NCBI RefSeq assembly: GCF_932526225.1
Contig: NC_064048.1
Span: forward strand, 8,828,515 to 8,892,514
Length of the DNA: 64,000 bases
Reading direction: 5' to 3'
Source: Nematostella vectensis
Taxonomy: Eukaryota; Cnidaria; Anthozoa; Actiniaria; Edwardsiidae
A program made the translations under genes and the position numbers. Numbering within the stretch: position 1 is the stretch's first letter; every line of letters starts with the position of its first letter. Shown here piece after piece: positions 23,309 through 35,959 of this stretch. The notes beneath the pieces are model-generated. The model saw only the letters and a program-made list of their open reading frames with translations. It was not told the DNA's origin and made no database searches.

Positions 23309-23572
23309 TGTGTAGTTCCAGAAAATATCTATACCCCCCCATTGAGGGGTTAGGAGGTATGACCCCCCACCCCTCTGAAATTCCCACCCCCCTAGAAAAA
23401 AATAAATACAGTAACTGTAAAGGAAAAAGGGCATTTACCCCCCGACCCCTCCCTTCTGGAAATTCCTGGCTGTTTGAACCTCCACAACCCATCCCCCCCC
23501 CCCCCCCCCCGGAATTTCCAATCTTCTCAATGGGGGGAGGGGGGTATGGATATTTTCTGGAACTACACAATA
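23309..23572. mobile_element. TIR element with poly-C interior
   Basis: Left end TGTGTAGTTCCAGAAAATAT, right end ATATTTTCTGGAACTACACA: perfect inverted ends of about 21 bp, followed inward by CTATACCCCCC / GGGGGGTATGG. Total 264 bp. The interior is G- or C-rich with no gene. A clear MITE. Confidence 0.85.
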
Positions 23573-25608
23573 CAATAATATTTGCACTTCCAGCTTTAGG
23601 TGTTCAAGGCAGTTTGGACAAACGTTTTAGTTTGGGAGTTTGAGAATTTCGTGAGCTCTCAGTGGCCTAACAGCTTGTATCCGTAAATCAAATTTTAAAG
23701 TAGCATCTGTCCGAGTGTTGAATTAAAACCAAGTAGAATACTTTTGATTTAGACAAGCCGTTATGTATTAGTCTGTCGATTTGCATTCTTCGCAACGAGT
23801 CTGAAAATAATCAAAATCGCTAGTGGCATTGGAAGAGAAATATCTTGGGAGTTTTGTTGGAGCACAGAGCACATTACTGTTGTTTCATAGTTTCTTTTTT
23901 GAGCCTTATAAGGCGTATGAGGTGGTCTCGTTTCACATTAACTCATTCAAACGATTTTGTTATAATAAATATAAATTTTTAATAATTTTCCTAAGCATTT
24001 CTCCCATAAAGCCAGAGGTTTGGTTATTTTCTTTTTCTCTGAATGCTTCAATAAAGATCTTATTAGAACACTAACAGTAAGTTAAAATTGATCTGTTTAA
24101 AAATGAAGAATATTCCGTACGTCCTTACTTGAAATTTATTGGGAACAGCTCATTTGCATACATTTATACGCTTTTTCCAATGTGTAAAGTTTGTTTGTCT
24201 TGAAAAGGTTTGTGCTGCGAAGCTCATTTAGGATTCAAAGCCCCTGGAGTTGCGAACTAAAACCGAGAACCAATCGCTGTCGCCATTTTGAAGAAGCCGG
24301 TATTTCAAGAATTGATCTTCAGTATTCTGTTAGAACGAGGTCTATAATGAAGAATTTATGATTTTTTGGAATGGCCAAGCCAACTGGGAGCTTATTACAG
24401 AGAGTAATAGAACCCCTCCTTGAAGAAATAATTAAGAAAGAAGTCTTACAAGTTGTGGTTTCACGAAATGATAAAGATATTCCCACAGAGACGAAGCGAC
24501 GCGGCCGACTAAGACAGCCATGAAGTCAGAAGATTTCTGCCCAACTTTGTGGACTAAGAAAAAAAACACCCATTTCAATCATACATTGAGATTCTTTTGA
24601 CGAAGAGGTAGGAATAGATTTTTTTAAATGTCTTAATTGTTAAAAATGAAAGCTTTCTATCAGTTTTCTCACCTTTTAACGACCAATATTCAAAATAGAA
24701 AATGTTATATACTAGGAAAGGGTTTGATGCGGATAGTGTAGCACGAAGAGATCAATTTAAGCAGATTTATCCTTTTTTCGGGAATGATAATTTGAGGATC
24801 GTCATCAACAATTTAAACATCGTAAACATATTTGATTATAAAACATAAGTAACAGTGTGAGGACCCATACAGAACTATTTCCCTTTAGCTTGAAGAATTT
24901 TTATTTTCGGGTAATCACTTTGAAGAATAGCTTGGAGACAAATTTGTTTAACGGGATATTTGACGAATTATAAACGATTGCTCGAGCTAATCTTTTACTT
25001 GTGATGGTAAAATCTAATCGAATTTTATTATTAGGATAACGATCTTAGAGCTTTGCGGGGTAATCCTTCGAAATATGTTGAATTGAAACATTGTACTCAT
25101 AAAAATAATTGAAAAATTGGACTCGGCGACTTTCAACGCATGTGTCGTATATACTTCTTGATCTCTTTACCAAAACAATATCAATTTAAAAACGTTACCA
25201 CCACTTTACAACCCTCAACAACATAATTTTATTTTAAAAAAACAATAATAACTTTGGACTTTCGGAACTATTGATTGACCTTGCCTTTGGGATTATTCAA
25301 AATCAGTTATTCCATACTGCTCGTTGACAAAAACAATCGATCACCTGATGATTACTGTTGGTTTGTTGTCATCGCGATGCAGATGGCGTGCCTATACACG
25401 TATGACTCAATCGCTGTTAGCGACAAAGGCGCCCATCACAAAAGAATACCTCGCTACGGTCATATTGATAAAAAGGTGTCGCTTTAAACTAGCGCACATC
25501 CTGAATCGCAGTCGGGAAACACAGTATGACGGGAATCAGCCTTGCAAAGAAGTGGAATCTCGATATACAGATACTCGATATAATACACGGTGTTTTTGGT
25601 ATAACAAT
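23573..25608. other. Intergenic region, possible small ORF inside
   Basis: Mostly AT-rich with no supported gene apart from the weak candidate at 24371-24523. Confidence 0.4.
24371..24523 (+). CDS. Possible 50-residue ORF
   Basis: ATG to TGA, reading MAKPTGSLLQRVIEPLLEEI then a helix-like stretch, ending KRRGRLRQP. The composition is coding-like (amphipathic helix and basic tail with an RGR core, reminiscent of AT-hooks). It is short and has no recognised family; it could be an exon or chance. Confidence 0.25.
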   Translation: MAKPTGSLLQRVIEPLLEEIIKKEVLQVVVSRNDKDIPTETKRRGRLRQP

Positions 25609-25829
25609 AAGGTATGAATCAACACAAGGTTGAAAAGGTATTGCTAAACGCCTCTGCGAAACAGAGCTGTTGCGCTGACGTTTCGAGCGTTAGCCCTTCG
25701 TCGGAGCAAAAGACGAGCAAAAGTTATTTTGCTCCGACGAAGGGCTAACGCTCGAAACGTCAGCGCAACCGCTCTGTTTCACAGAGGCGTTTAGCAAAAC
25801 CTTTTCAACCGTGTGGTGATTCATACCTT
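25609..25829. mobile_element. Large fold-back element (221 bp)
   Basis: Almost the whole element is an inverted repeat. The left arm starts AAGGTATGAATCAACAC and contains GCTGACGTTTCGAGCGTTAG; the right arm contains the complement and ends GTGATTCATACCTT. Only about 16 bp in the centre are unpaired. Diverged half-copies with CTGACGTTTTG occur at 41178-41255 and 45796-45895. Confidence 0.9.
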
Positions 25830-28800
25830 GTCTACACCACGCCTAAGTAGACCATCTAGTTTTTCTATAGCTTGTCTGTAGTCTTTCTAGTTATACCATG
25901 GTATAACAATAGTCGGTACAACAATATCGATTTCTTATCCCAACAACAATAAGAAATAAAATGAAAGTAAAATTATATCAATATAACGATATTCTCGATA
26001 TAATGCGCAAGTTTTCGGTCCTTTGCCATGTCGTTATATCGAGGTTCCGGTCAACTGCGATTTCCATGTCCTCGCCTAGTAATTGTTATAGTACGCTTTA
26101 TCGTAATCTTAAAAACAAAACTCTTGCAGCCGCCATTTTGTTACGCTGGCAAAGACAAAGTGTGAGAAAGTAGCCACTTCCATTGGCTTGGAGAAGCTGT
26201 TGCGAAATTCTTTATTTTATTTAATATTGGTTCCAACGAAAACAAGGTGATGGCTGACAGAGTCCCTTTAAACTTTAGTTTATTTGTAAAGTGTTGATAT
26301 GGTCATCGAGGTCCCTTGACAAGGCTACAACGAGGTTCTTTTTACCTAGATGCAAATAACGCAAATTCCAAATGTAAGATTAGCAACGAATAATAAAACG
26401 TTCAATTCGTTATGCCGTTGTGGCATTTTATCGTATATAACGATAACATATCGAATTTATTTTAAAATCAAATATAATCTTAAGATATACTTATATACCA
26501 GTGTTGACCACATGTTGCTTGCATATTTTAAACTTATGACGCCATTTTTATCTTTACTATCTAAGGGCAGGCAGTTATGAGAATGCAAAAGAATCTTATT
26601 ACTCAATGAGAACTTCTTACTTTAAATGCTTCATTTAAAGGGAAAACTAGCATTTACACGGAACCATTATATTATCACCGATTTTTTATTGAATGTAGAC
26701 AGTTCAACTTCGATTACTTGCAATTTTTAAAGTGAATTGTAAGCCTTTCGAGTGTAGGAGTTCGTGTTATTAGCAGTTCGGTTTAAAAGGTAAAAATATT
26801 CAGAAAGTGCTGGGAGGGGAAATAAAGTATTAGAGATATCGAGGCCGAATGGTTTTATTCCACTCTACTACAATTCCTGTTGTCTTGTAGATCTCAATTA
26901 AAAAATACCCTTCATTTAAAGTGAACCACCACATGCGTAAAAATAATTATAAAATTAGGCCAGTGGGGTGTTAAATAACTGACTTTGCCACATTAATAAC
27001 CTTTGGACTCGGCGATTCACCATCAACCCTCTAGCGATGTCAATTAGTGGTTAGTGATATGTAAGGGAGGCCGAATAAAATATGAAATGCTATCATCAGA
27101 CTAAAAGCAGTTTTGTCTCAAGGTCGCAATAACGGCGGACTAATAATTAAACATGCTTGTAGACAATATCCTTTATCTTATAAATTCTCTTTCTCGTTAC
27201 ATCATTCCAAAAAAAAGTCAATTCCTTCTACAGACTGCCGGGTCATTGAAAGGTATAATGGTTTGGTTTTGCAAGTATATAAACAAGATACTACTTGCTT
27301 AACATTACTTTGAGTCCTAACGTGTTATATCACCAATTGATGGCTCACTTAAGCAATAAAACACAACATGGGCCGAATAAAATACCATTAAGATCTCCAA
27401 TTACTTAAATCATATTAGAAACGTCTATTACTTCAAACACGTCAATTGCGCCATAAAAATACCCAAAAAATTCTGATGATCTGCATTTTGGAAAACAGTA
27501 AAATTTCTTTATATAAACGTACAAATATTCATAGCCTCCCCCATTTTCTTCCTTTGAATCATACTTTGAATCTTTATCATAATCATCGTGTTAAGTCCAT
27601 ATTCTGAGTAACGGTGTTAATAGTTAACCCCAACCTTGATCAATTTTAATAAACAGATATAGCGCTTTGTTCTTATATTTTGTTAGTATCATGGGGGGTT
27701 GCGAGAAATACAGCAATGGCCAACGTAATATGTCGACATAAAAAAAATGAGAGACAACCAAGGCAATGGAACACAATTTTCAAAATGATCATCAAAACTA
27801 ACGCCGTAAGTTCACCTCATGGTATAGGCTACGTCTGCAAAACACCCATGACGCCTTTTTCAAAACAGCAAAGTCAATAACATAAATGAGATGTTGACAA
27901 AAAAAGGTAGCAAGACTAATAGACGTCTTATTAGGGTCGATCCCAGCAGGATAGAGCAACCAGTCAGTGCTATATTATAAGAACTATTAACGCCAGAAAA
28001 CTTGTAACCAACAGCGCACAGGCTAGCAGCATAAATTATTTCTCCGTGATCAGACCACCGGAATGTCAGACCAAGGCCTTTTATCGTCGAAGAAAAACTG
28101 TTAGCCTTATAGGGATAACTCATAGTGGGACTGAAGAAAACTTCGTAATGGTAGGGATACTTTGTGCTTTACTGTCCGCTTAGTTAAGTTCTACTTCCAC
28201 GGGGAGGTAAATGTGGTCAAAGCTGACAGACACTTCATAGAATTATCAATGAAGCTATTATTTGATGCCTTAAAAAAGCCTCAAAAAGTAAAATGACAGA
28301 TTAAGTTTTGTATAAGAATATCAGCATAAGCAATAGCAAAATGCTGCCTGAATACTAAGAGTGTATTATTGTATCAAGAAAAAATTTCGGGGCGGCTTTA
28401 GTATTGAAATCTTATGATACCTAAGACATCAAGTCGGTTATTTAAAAATCGAAGTGCATTAATAAGAAAAAAAATCATACATGCGCACAAGAAATGCTGA
28501 AAAAATGATTTATTGGAAACATAATTTCTCTTGTGGTTTGTGGCTATGTTCACTTGGTAATAGTACAGTGATACAAACTATTGCTTGCGTTAAAGTAGCT
28601 CAATTAAACATTAATATTTATGGTAGGTAATACGTGATGTACGTGTGTGTAAAAAAAACATGGTTCAAAAACGTAATAATTATTTTTTTCAGAAATAAAA
28701 CTAAGCAACTAAAAAACGAATCCACATTACACAATCTGGTGCGGGTTCTTTTGTTTTCGAGTAGAATATCATAAAGAAATCAAAATATTGCTGCATGGTA

Positions 28801-29222
28801 GGAAAGAGTGAGCAATTCTCAAATATATTATTTAAATGATTAGCAGTGCATTTTACGCCCTGCTGTAAATCATTCGGATCTGAAGCAAACCTTGTAATCT
28901 CATTTGCACGGTGACAAGCATGCTTCTTTTGGCCTGCTTATCTGTCAACATATTTTCTTTGTCAATCTAAAAGCGTTTAAAGCACTATTTCTAAATAACT
29001 ATAAGCTTTGAAAAGTTCCATTTTATATTTAAAACACCACTAGACGGCGAGTCCAGCTTTAACTTTGTAATCTTATTTTTTCCCCTCCACATTGAGCGGG
29101 ATAAAAAAAAATGGCGGCGTGAATGGCCTTGTTCAACTGCTACGACGACTACCGAAAAGGCAAATGATGTTTATAATAAGTTGTAAGCATTTGTTCTAAC
29201 ACGTTGATATTTTAATTTTCAG
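25830..29222. other. Gene-poor upstream region of the Cys-loop receptor
   Basis: AT-rich with no supported coding sequence. AAAATGGCGGCGTGA at about 29110 resembles a YY1-type site, but the same words are part of a dispersed repeat (see 50278-50455), so it may not be a promoter. Confidence 0.4.
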
Positions 29223-32200
29223 ATGAGAGTTCAGATTCTCCTCCTAGTGATGGCGGTTTGCATTAATGCGCGATCCGCCCAAGGGTCCGCATTTAACGCC
29301 TTGTAAGTTAAACAAATGGTTATGAAATTTTTAGGGTACACATAACAGCGCAAGGACATACAACGAGTCCCCTTCCCGAAACACTCTAAAATGGCATATT
29401 TTGTCGTTTGAATATGTTTTGATACCGAAAATATATATTTTAAAAGTTGCTGGGAAAAATTATCTGTTCCTTTTTTTCCCAGGAGGGACCATCCCTTTTT
29501 TTTTCCCCAGCAAGCGTTAGTTAGGAATTATTTTTCCCAGCCAGCAGTGGTGAATATGCATTTTAGCACATAAATAATTGCTTGTATAACCGAGACGGTT
29601 ATTTTTCAAAGCATTCGCTCCAGCGCCCCAAAAATATTCCCAGCACAACTAGTTCGACTCTACAAATTTCAGCAGAACCATTCGGGACGATTTTTTTCCC
29701 AGCAACCAAGGGGTCTAACATTTTCCCCGCCAGCAATAAAAAAGGGCTGCTGAACAGACCCGTTTTGTGCTGGTGACAGCGTATCCTTAAAGCCCAGAAA
29801 ACAGCCACTCTCCATGTGAAAACGCGGGAGCAGCTTCTCTCCATGTGAAAACGCGGGAGCAGCTTCTCTCTATGTGAAAACGCGGGAGCAGCTTCTCTCT
29901 ATGTGAAAACGCGGGAGCAGCTTCTCTCTATGTGAAAACGCGGGAGCAGCTTCTCTCTATGTGAAAACGCGGGAGCAGCTTCTCTCTATGTGAAAACGCG
30001 GGAGCAGCTTCTCTCTATGTGAAAACGCGGGAGCAGCTTCTCTCTATGTGATGTGATCTGCTAGCTATTTCTGTTGTTTACATTTAAAATACAGTGCTCG
30101 TCTTTTAGGGATGCGGAGAAATTGAAGGTTCTTGACGAGAGCAACACGATTGCGGGGCGGAACATGTCAAAGCTTTTAAAGCTGGTCCTCGTAGACTACG
30201 ACAAAAACATTCGCCCGTTCTACGGAGGTAAAGAAGCAAATAATGATGATGATGATGATGGTGGTGATGATGATATGATGGTGGTGGTTATGGAGATGGT
30301 GATGATTCTGATGATGATGGAAGTGGTGATGATAATGATGATGGTTATGATGATGTTGACGATGATGATGATGATGATCATTTTGATAATGATGATGATG
30401 CTGATGCTGATGGTGATGGTGTTGATGATAGTGGTAGTGGTAGTGGTGATGATGATGGTGATGATGATGGTGTTGATGATAGTGGTAGTGGTGATGATGT
30501 TGGTGTTGGTGATGATGATAATGATAACCTTCTTTTCACCTTGGGTCACCTGAGATTACAAGGGTGAAGAAGGCCGTAACACGCCTCGAAATACTGGGGG
30601 AGCACGATACAAAAACTGGTAGGAGCCAGTTCCCTTCTGGCCATTTTTTTAAGGATTTTAGAGAAAAAGCTTAAAGGGGGAGGGGCACAGGCCTCTGTAG
30701 CCGGTACATCACTGAGATGGATTCGTGGGAATATGAAGGAGCACCTCAGTTTACCCTCAAATGACTATGATCACAGATTGATTGTATTGATGATATTGTG
30801 TGGGAGGCGATAAACAATATGAGCATCGAACAAGAAGTCAAATCCGGAACACAGTGGCGCCGGGCACTTAAAAAATGTCATTCTCTCACTTCTTCGTTAT
30901 TTATTTATTTATTGTCATTGAAAATACAGCAATTTATTCGCAAGGAAACCCTCAAAATAACCATCTGCGAATGAATACATTATTGACGCTATTTGATTGG
31001 AAAAATCTTGGTTACTTGCTTGAATAATCCGATGGAAACGAATGCTTTGTGTGACTCGCCATTGAGCGGGAGCATAAAATGAGGGCGTAATTTGCCTTCT
31101 TTAAGAGCGACGCTTTGCAAACCACCGGGGCTCCCAATGAATAATTAGGATATATGAGTGGTTACCAGATACCATCTGTGTCTGTTCTTCTACGTAGTGA
31201 AGCCCATCAAAGTGATGGTGGACATTCTCATCTTGTCCTTTGGGGAGATACAGGAGGCTGACATGGTAAGAGGGAAATAGGGGACTTGCGAAAGAGATCA
31301 CGTGATTGTTTGGGTGGCAAACTAGCGCGCGTTCAGGCTTTCAGCGGCAAAATAACAGCAACCGAGAGCAACTTGTTAAGGGCTTACGAAAAAAGCCAGA
31401 ATTTTTTTTTCATTTAAAGATTCTGTGTTTTCGCCGTTCTCTGGTGTGACGGGCGCAGCCATGTCTGTTATTATTTTGGTTTGGACTTGCCACCCAAAAA
31501 GGTCACGCGATCTCTTAGCGCAAATCCCTTATTCTAGCAATGTGGTGCTGAATAGAACTGTTATCGCTTGTGAGTATAGAGAACCTCTTAGTTTTAGAAT
31601 TTCCACCCCCTTATTGCAATCGCTCTTCTAACCTTTACGCAAATACGCCAGGTAGCTTAAATCGATAAATAATTTTTTAAGGTAGCTATATTGTTATTTA
31701 GCGCACCTGGAAATCTAGTGTTTCGTCTGTGATCCTCTATAGTTTGAAACCACAAACTACTTTCTCGTTTGTAGGGGATTTTTTGGTAGTACAAGATAGA
31801 TATATACCTTGGACAGTTCTTCTAAGATGTTAACAATAACTCTAATAAGTTATTTGTTAGGTGGATTTATACCATGGATAGTTCGTAAAGAAACAAGGTT
31901 TGTTATGCTTCTAGGCGGATATAAACTTTGGATAGTTCTTGAAATGTAAACAGCAAATTTGATTAGTTTATTCCTAGGTGGATATATACCTTGGATAGTC
32001 CTGTAAAATTTTAACAATAAATCTGATTGGTTGTTTCTAGGTTTTTACCATGGATATATACCTCGGTCAGTTCTGGCAAGACCCGCGGTTTGCCTTTGGA
32101 TTGAACAAGACAGTGAGCTTAGGGGGTTTATTCGTGGACCGATTTTGGATTCCGGACACCTTCTTTGTCAACTCGGTGGACACAGAGATTCATAAGATGA

Positions 32201-35200
32201 TATCACCGAACAAGAAAGTCTGGCTAAACCTGGACCAAGGGCACATTATGTTGAGCACAAGGTGATGTGGATATTATCTTTATCTTTCTAAATATTATTT
32301 GAAGTGGTTGGGTGCTGCAGCTATCGCCGTCGTCGTCGTTGTTGTTGTTGTCGTTGTTGCTGTTATTTTTGTTGTTGTTGTTGTGGCTGCTGTTTTTGTT
32401 GTTTCTGCTGTTGTTGTAGGTGGTATTATATCCTTATTATTGTTGCTGTTGTTCAAACGGAGATGAGAGTTGATGAGAGTTCCAACTCTCATGACCGTTT
32501 GACCGTGCACTCTCATTGCAGCCATTCTTATTGCTGCAACTTTTTTTGGTGTTATTATTTTTGTTGTTGTAAATGCTGATTATTTTGTCGATCGAAATAT
32601 GTTGGAATTTACCTTATTGTGAATGAATTCGGACGAACAAACCAGGTATTTCGAGCTCAATAGGCTACTTGTCATGTGTTGTCGAGGATTTTAGGTCCGA
32701 GTGCGCTATCGTGGCCAAAACCAATAAGCTTTCAAAAATCACAGGCTAGGTTGGCACAAACTACATAACTAGGTGGAATCACGTTTCTTGCATGCTTATT
32801 GGCTTTCTTCACAACACCGTCAAGGTAGCCACGGTAGCGCGCGTCGTATCAGATAGCACATTTCTTGCATCCTTATTGGCTCTCTTCACAAAACTGTCAA
32901 GGTGACCACGGTAGCGCGCGTCGTATCAGATAGCACGTTTAACGCATTCTTATTGGTGTACCTCACAAAACTGTCAAGGTGACCACGGTAGCGCGCGTCG
33001 TATCAGATAGCACATTTCTCGCATCCTTATTGGTGTACCTCACAAAACTGTCAAGGTAGCTACAGTAGCCCGCGTCATACTACAAAAGGTAGTAACGGAC
33101 GCTTATAGGATGTTGAATGGTCTCGAGAAAAGAAACAAGTTTTTGTTAGTTTTAAATGTTATCATCTTCCAGGTTGAAATCTAGAGCAACGTGTAAAATG
33201 GATCTACGCAAATACCCTATGGATCTCCAAACGTGCCATCTTGCTCTAGAGAGCTGTAAGTGAAGCAATCTTCCTTGTCAGGCATCTATCCAAATTCGCT
33301 ACAAACACGACTCTGGCAGAGTCGAATTCCAGTTTTTGGTGTATTGTATTCATTGTTCTGGTACGAGATCACGACAGTTTGGGCTTTTTGATTCTATACA
33401 TCAATGCCAATATACATCTTATTATAAAAAAACGAGCAAATTATTAATAGCAAATGAGAAATGACAGCTCTAAGACTGACCACTGCATTAATTATTTATA
33501 AGAATAAAGATAAATACAAAAGAAAAAAACTACGATTTAGAGAAATATGTCATATATGCCTTTCTCAGTTCAAGTTTTATATGAAAATCTATTTATCAAC
33601 CGTTCCGGCATGCTGTTCGCCTATCAACCCGACCCAAGCCCCGCGCAACGTAAGAATGGCGAATGCGTTCTCTCATACTACAATCCCTCTTTCTAGTCTC
33701 GTTTGACGAAGAAGATCTCATGTACGAGTGGAAAAAACCTGTCGGAAGTGACGTGTTTATATACGACGCAGAAATGGCGCAGTTCACTGTTGTTAACGTC
33801 AAACGCAAGCTGAAGCATCCGCTCTATCATTCACGTGAGTAAATCATACAGATAGTACATTATATAAAGAGCTTTGATAAAGATATGGGTAAAGGGAATA
33901 CGCACAAGCCCAAGAATTACAGTAGGCGCGGTGGAATCAGGCAAATAAATCAACACATGTTTGAGAATGATATGTATTACCCATGTGTGAACACAGGTTT
34001 GCTTACGTTTCGAGCCTTTCGTCTAGGCAAGAGACTAAAGCTGGATAGGGGGCCTTCTTCTGTATTTAACACCATCACTTTGGGTACAGCTTTTGCTTGA
34101 GTCCCCCAAAATATTCAACTTCCGTGTAAGAAAAGAAGTGACCTTCATTGTTATTCAATGTATTTAATTCGAGGGATTTGGTTTCGTTGGTCATCCTGCT
34201 CGCCACCTGTGACCCTGCTTGTCCATTTATCTTACTTTCTTTCCCACAGGCCGCTTCTCTGGCATGACTGTCACCTTCAAGTTCCAGCGTCGCACGATGT
34301 ACTACATCTTCCAGATGTATATCCCGTGTGTGTGCATTGTGGCCCTGTCTTGGGTCAGCTTCTGGGTGGATGCGGACGCAGTCCCCGCAAGAGTTGGCCT
34401 AAGCATCACCACCGTACTCACCATCTGCTACATGCTCGGATCCGTGAACTCCAACTTACCTCGGGTCTCTTATCTCAAGGCGATAGACTATTTCCTGTTG
34501 TTGTCATTTGGGTTTATATTCTTGACGCTTGTCGAGTATGTGTTTGTCCTGAAGTACGCCAAGAGGAAGAGATTTCAAGGGAGTTTTTGCCCGGAGAAGA
34601 AGTTTGATCATGAGGTCGAGGAGGAGTGGGTAAGAGTTCCAAATATCGCCTTTCATTTCATCACCTCTTACAGTGTTACACTTCGCAGAATCATCCTTCT
34701 CATTAGTAGCATCATTTTAAGCGTCTCCGGGACAGGGTTAGATCAGATCAACCCAAGATTTTTCAAGGTTGGAAGACCTGGAATTCTAGCTTCTTGTTCT
34801 GCTCGAGGTCTGGGTTTGAATCTTAAGACCAAGGTTCCTGCAAACGCCACTGATCTGTAGTGAAATGTACCCTGAATCTTCAGTGCTTACACACAAACAC
34901 CCACTCATAAGTGCAATGTGAAGCAGCCCGTATCTATGTTAAGTGGCGTGTTTCTATTAAACATCATCATCGTCGTCGTTGTCATCATATATCATCATCA
35001 TTATCGCCTTTATTAACATCAACACTCTCATCATTGCCACCATTATCGTCGTTGTTGCTGTTACGCGACATATCTCCCGCCGTTAATTATCATAATCGAC
35101 GTTGTCGCCATCATCATTAACGTCGTCGTCTTCATTATCATCATCATCATCATCTTCATCATCATCATCATCATCATCGTCATCGTCGTCGTCGTCGCCG

Positions 35201-35939
35201 TCGCCGTCATCGTCATCATCATCGACATCGTCATCATCATCATCATCATCATTGCCCCTAGTAAAATTTACTCTAGCTGCGGCATTTTGCAAGCGCTGCA
35301 ATTTCTGCAAAAGGTAGCCAGGGGTACCATGCAGTAAACTATTACAGTTATCTGTACGGCTTGTGACGAGAGCATTAATGAGAGTCTCTGGGTCACTTCT
35401 AGTTAAGTAAGGTCTTATTCTTCTTTTATTATACATGTGATGGAAGGCAGTAGAGCAGGTTTTTGCGATATGGTCCGACATTGAGAAATTTGAATCTAGC
35501 CACACTCCAAGATTCTTAACCGGAGACGTTGAAGATCGTCATATCCTCCTCCCCTCCAAACTGACTCCAGGTTTTTATGATTATCCCATTTCAGCCCGAG
35601 GACCACAAGATGATGCAGGTCCGGATCCAGATCGGCAAGACCGCTTACTCCTTCACCGACTCCATCAGCACCCTTTCCTCTACAGGGACAAACAAGCCGG
35701 TAAATGGGGACATAATTCGGACCACGCCCAAAAAGCCCATCCGAACCTGCAACCACTCAAGGCCCATGTTGCGAAAGGTTACGAAAAGTGGACGCAAAGA
35801 CGCCGTAGTCGCCTTCTTCAAGAGACATTTCCGTGGACAAGAATGGGAGAATTGGATTGACAAGTGCTCAAGGCTCCTCTTCCCATTCTTTTATGGTGTC
35901 TTCTTGCTCGTGTATTTTGTCTACTTCTTCTGTTTTTAG
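29223..35939 (+). CDS. Cys-loop ligand-gated anion channel subunit (GABA-A/glycine receptor-like), 8 exons
   Basis: Pentameric neurotransmitter-gated chloride channel subunit of the plasma membrane. Exons: 29223-29302, 30109-30227, 31198-31265, 32041-32261, 33173-33255, 33697-33834, 34250-34629, 35595-35939. All introns are GT-AG, all phases match, and the sum is 1434 bp (477 residues). Seen: signal peptide (1-20), YDKNIRPFYG (56-65), WQDPRF, the Cys-loop from C170 to C184 with YPMD and exactly 13 residues between, M1 about 254-276, P282-A283-R284 before M2 (284-305, with ITTVLT), M3 about 316-337, a long loop, and M4 about 454-475 at the C-terminus. PAR marks an anion pore in this family. 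The vicinal or extra loop-C cysteines of nicotinic and glycine receptors are absent, so a GABA-A-like type is favoured; the ligand is not proven. Length is typical. Confidence 0.95.
29336..29775 (-). mobile_element. Dispersed element, copy 2 (intron 1)
   Basis: Reverse-complement match of 14391-14805, lying in intron 1 of the Cys-loop receptor. It carries an extra stretch of about 45 bp (29470-29515) with TTTTTTTCCCAGG words. Confidence 0.8.
29807..30050 (+). repeat. 29-bp minisatellite, about 8 copies
   Basis: Unit CTTCTCTCTATGTGAAAACG followed by CGGGAGCAG, almost identical between copies. It lies in intron 1 about 60 bp before the exon 2 acceptor. Confidence 0.92.
30240..30530 (+). repeat. 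GAT/GGT trinucleotide repeat (intron 2)
   Basis: Imperfect GAT/GGT array starting 12 bp inside intron 2. It runs in frame with exon 2 for a while and so produces a false ORF. Confidence 0.9.
30905..31115 (+). repeat. Dispersed repeat family GAAAATACA..CCGATGG, copy 1
   Basis: Shares ordered blocks with 41370-41580 and 50278-50455: GAAAATACA, TCAAAATAAC, ATTTGATT, CTTGCTTGAATTAGCCGATGG-like words and a GGGCGTGAT tail. Here it lies in intron 2 just before exon 3. Confidence 0.6.
32330..32425 (+). repeat. GTT/GTC trinucleotide repeat (intron 4)
   Basis: Imperfect GTT/GTC/GCT array after exon 4. Non-coding. Confidence 0.85.
32760..33085 (+). repeat. Tandem repeat of about 73 bp, 4 copies (intron 4)
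   Basis: Each unit has AACTGTCAAGGT, CACGGTAGCGCGCGTCGTAT, CAGATAGCAC and CATCCTTATTGG. Non-coding, about 90 bp before exon 5. Confidence 0.88.
34960..35255 (+). repeat. CAT/CGT trinucleotide repeat (intron 7)
   Basis: Two blocks of CATCATCGT-type triplets (34960-35060 and 35110-35255). They explain poly-Ser and poly-Asp ORFs on the two strands. Confidence 0.88.
35258..35525 (-). pseudogene. LINE reverse-transcriptase fragment (intron 7)
   Basis: The minus frame reads VKNLGVWLDSNFSMSDH, then KTCSTAFHHMYNKRRIRPYL, NALVTSRTDNCNSLLHG and LQRLQNAAAR. This is the recognisable C-terminal thumb region of CR1/L2/RTE-type non-LTR retrotransposon reverse transcriptases (established family pattern). 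Catalytic motifs are missing and the fragment runs into the microsatellite, so it is a dead 5'-truncated copy. Confidence 0.85.
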
Positions 35940-35959
35940 ACTATACGAGACGTTCAACT

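Noticed and set aside
30074-30553. 159-residue ORF through exon 2 of the channel gene
   Set aside because: Only 30109-30227 is exon; the rest is in-frame repeat in intron 2 after a clear GTAAAG donor.
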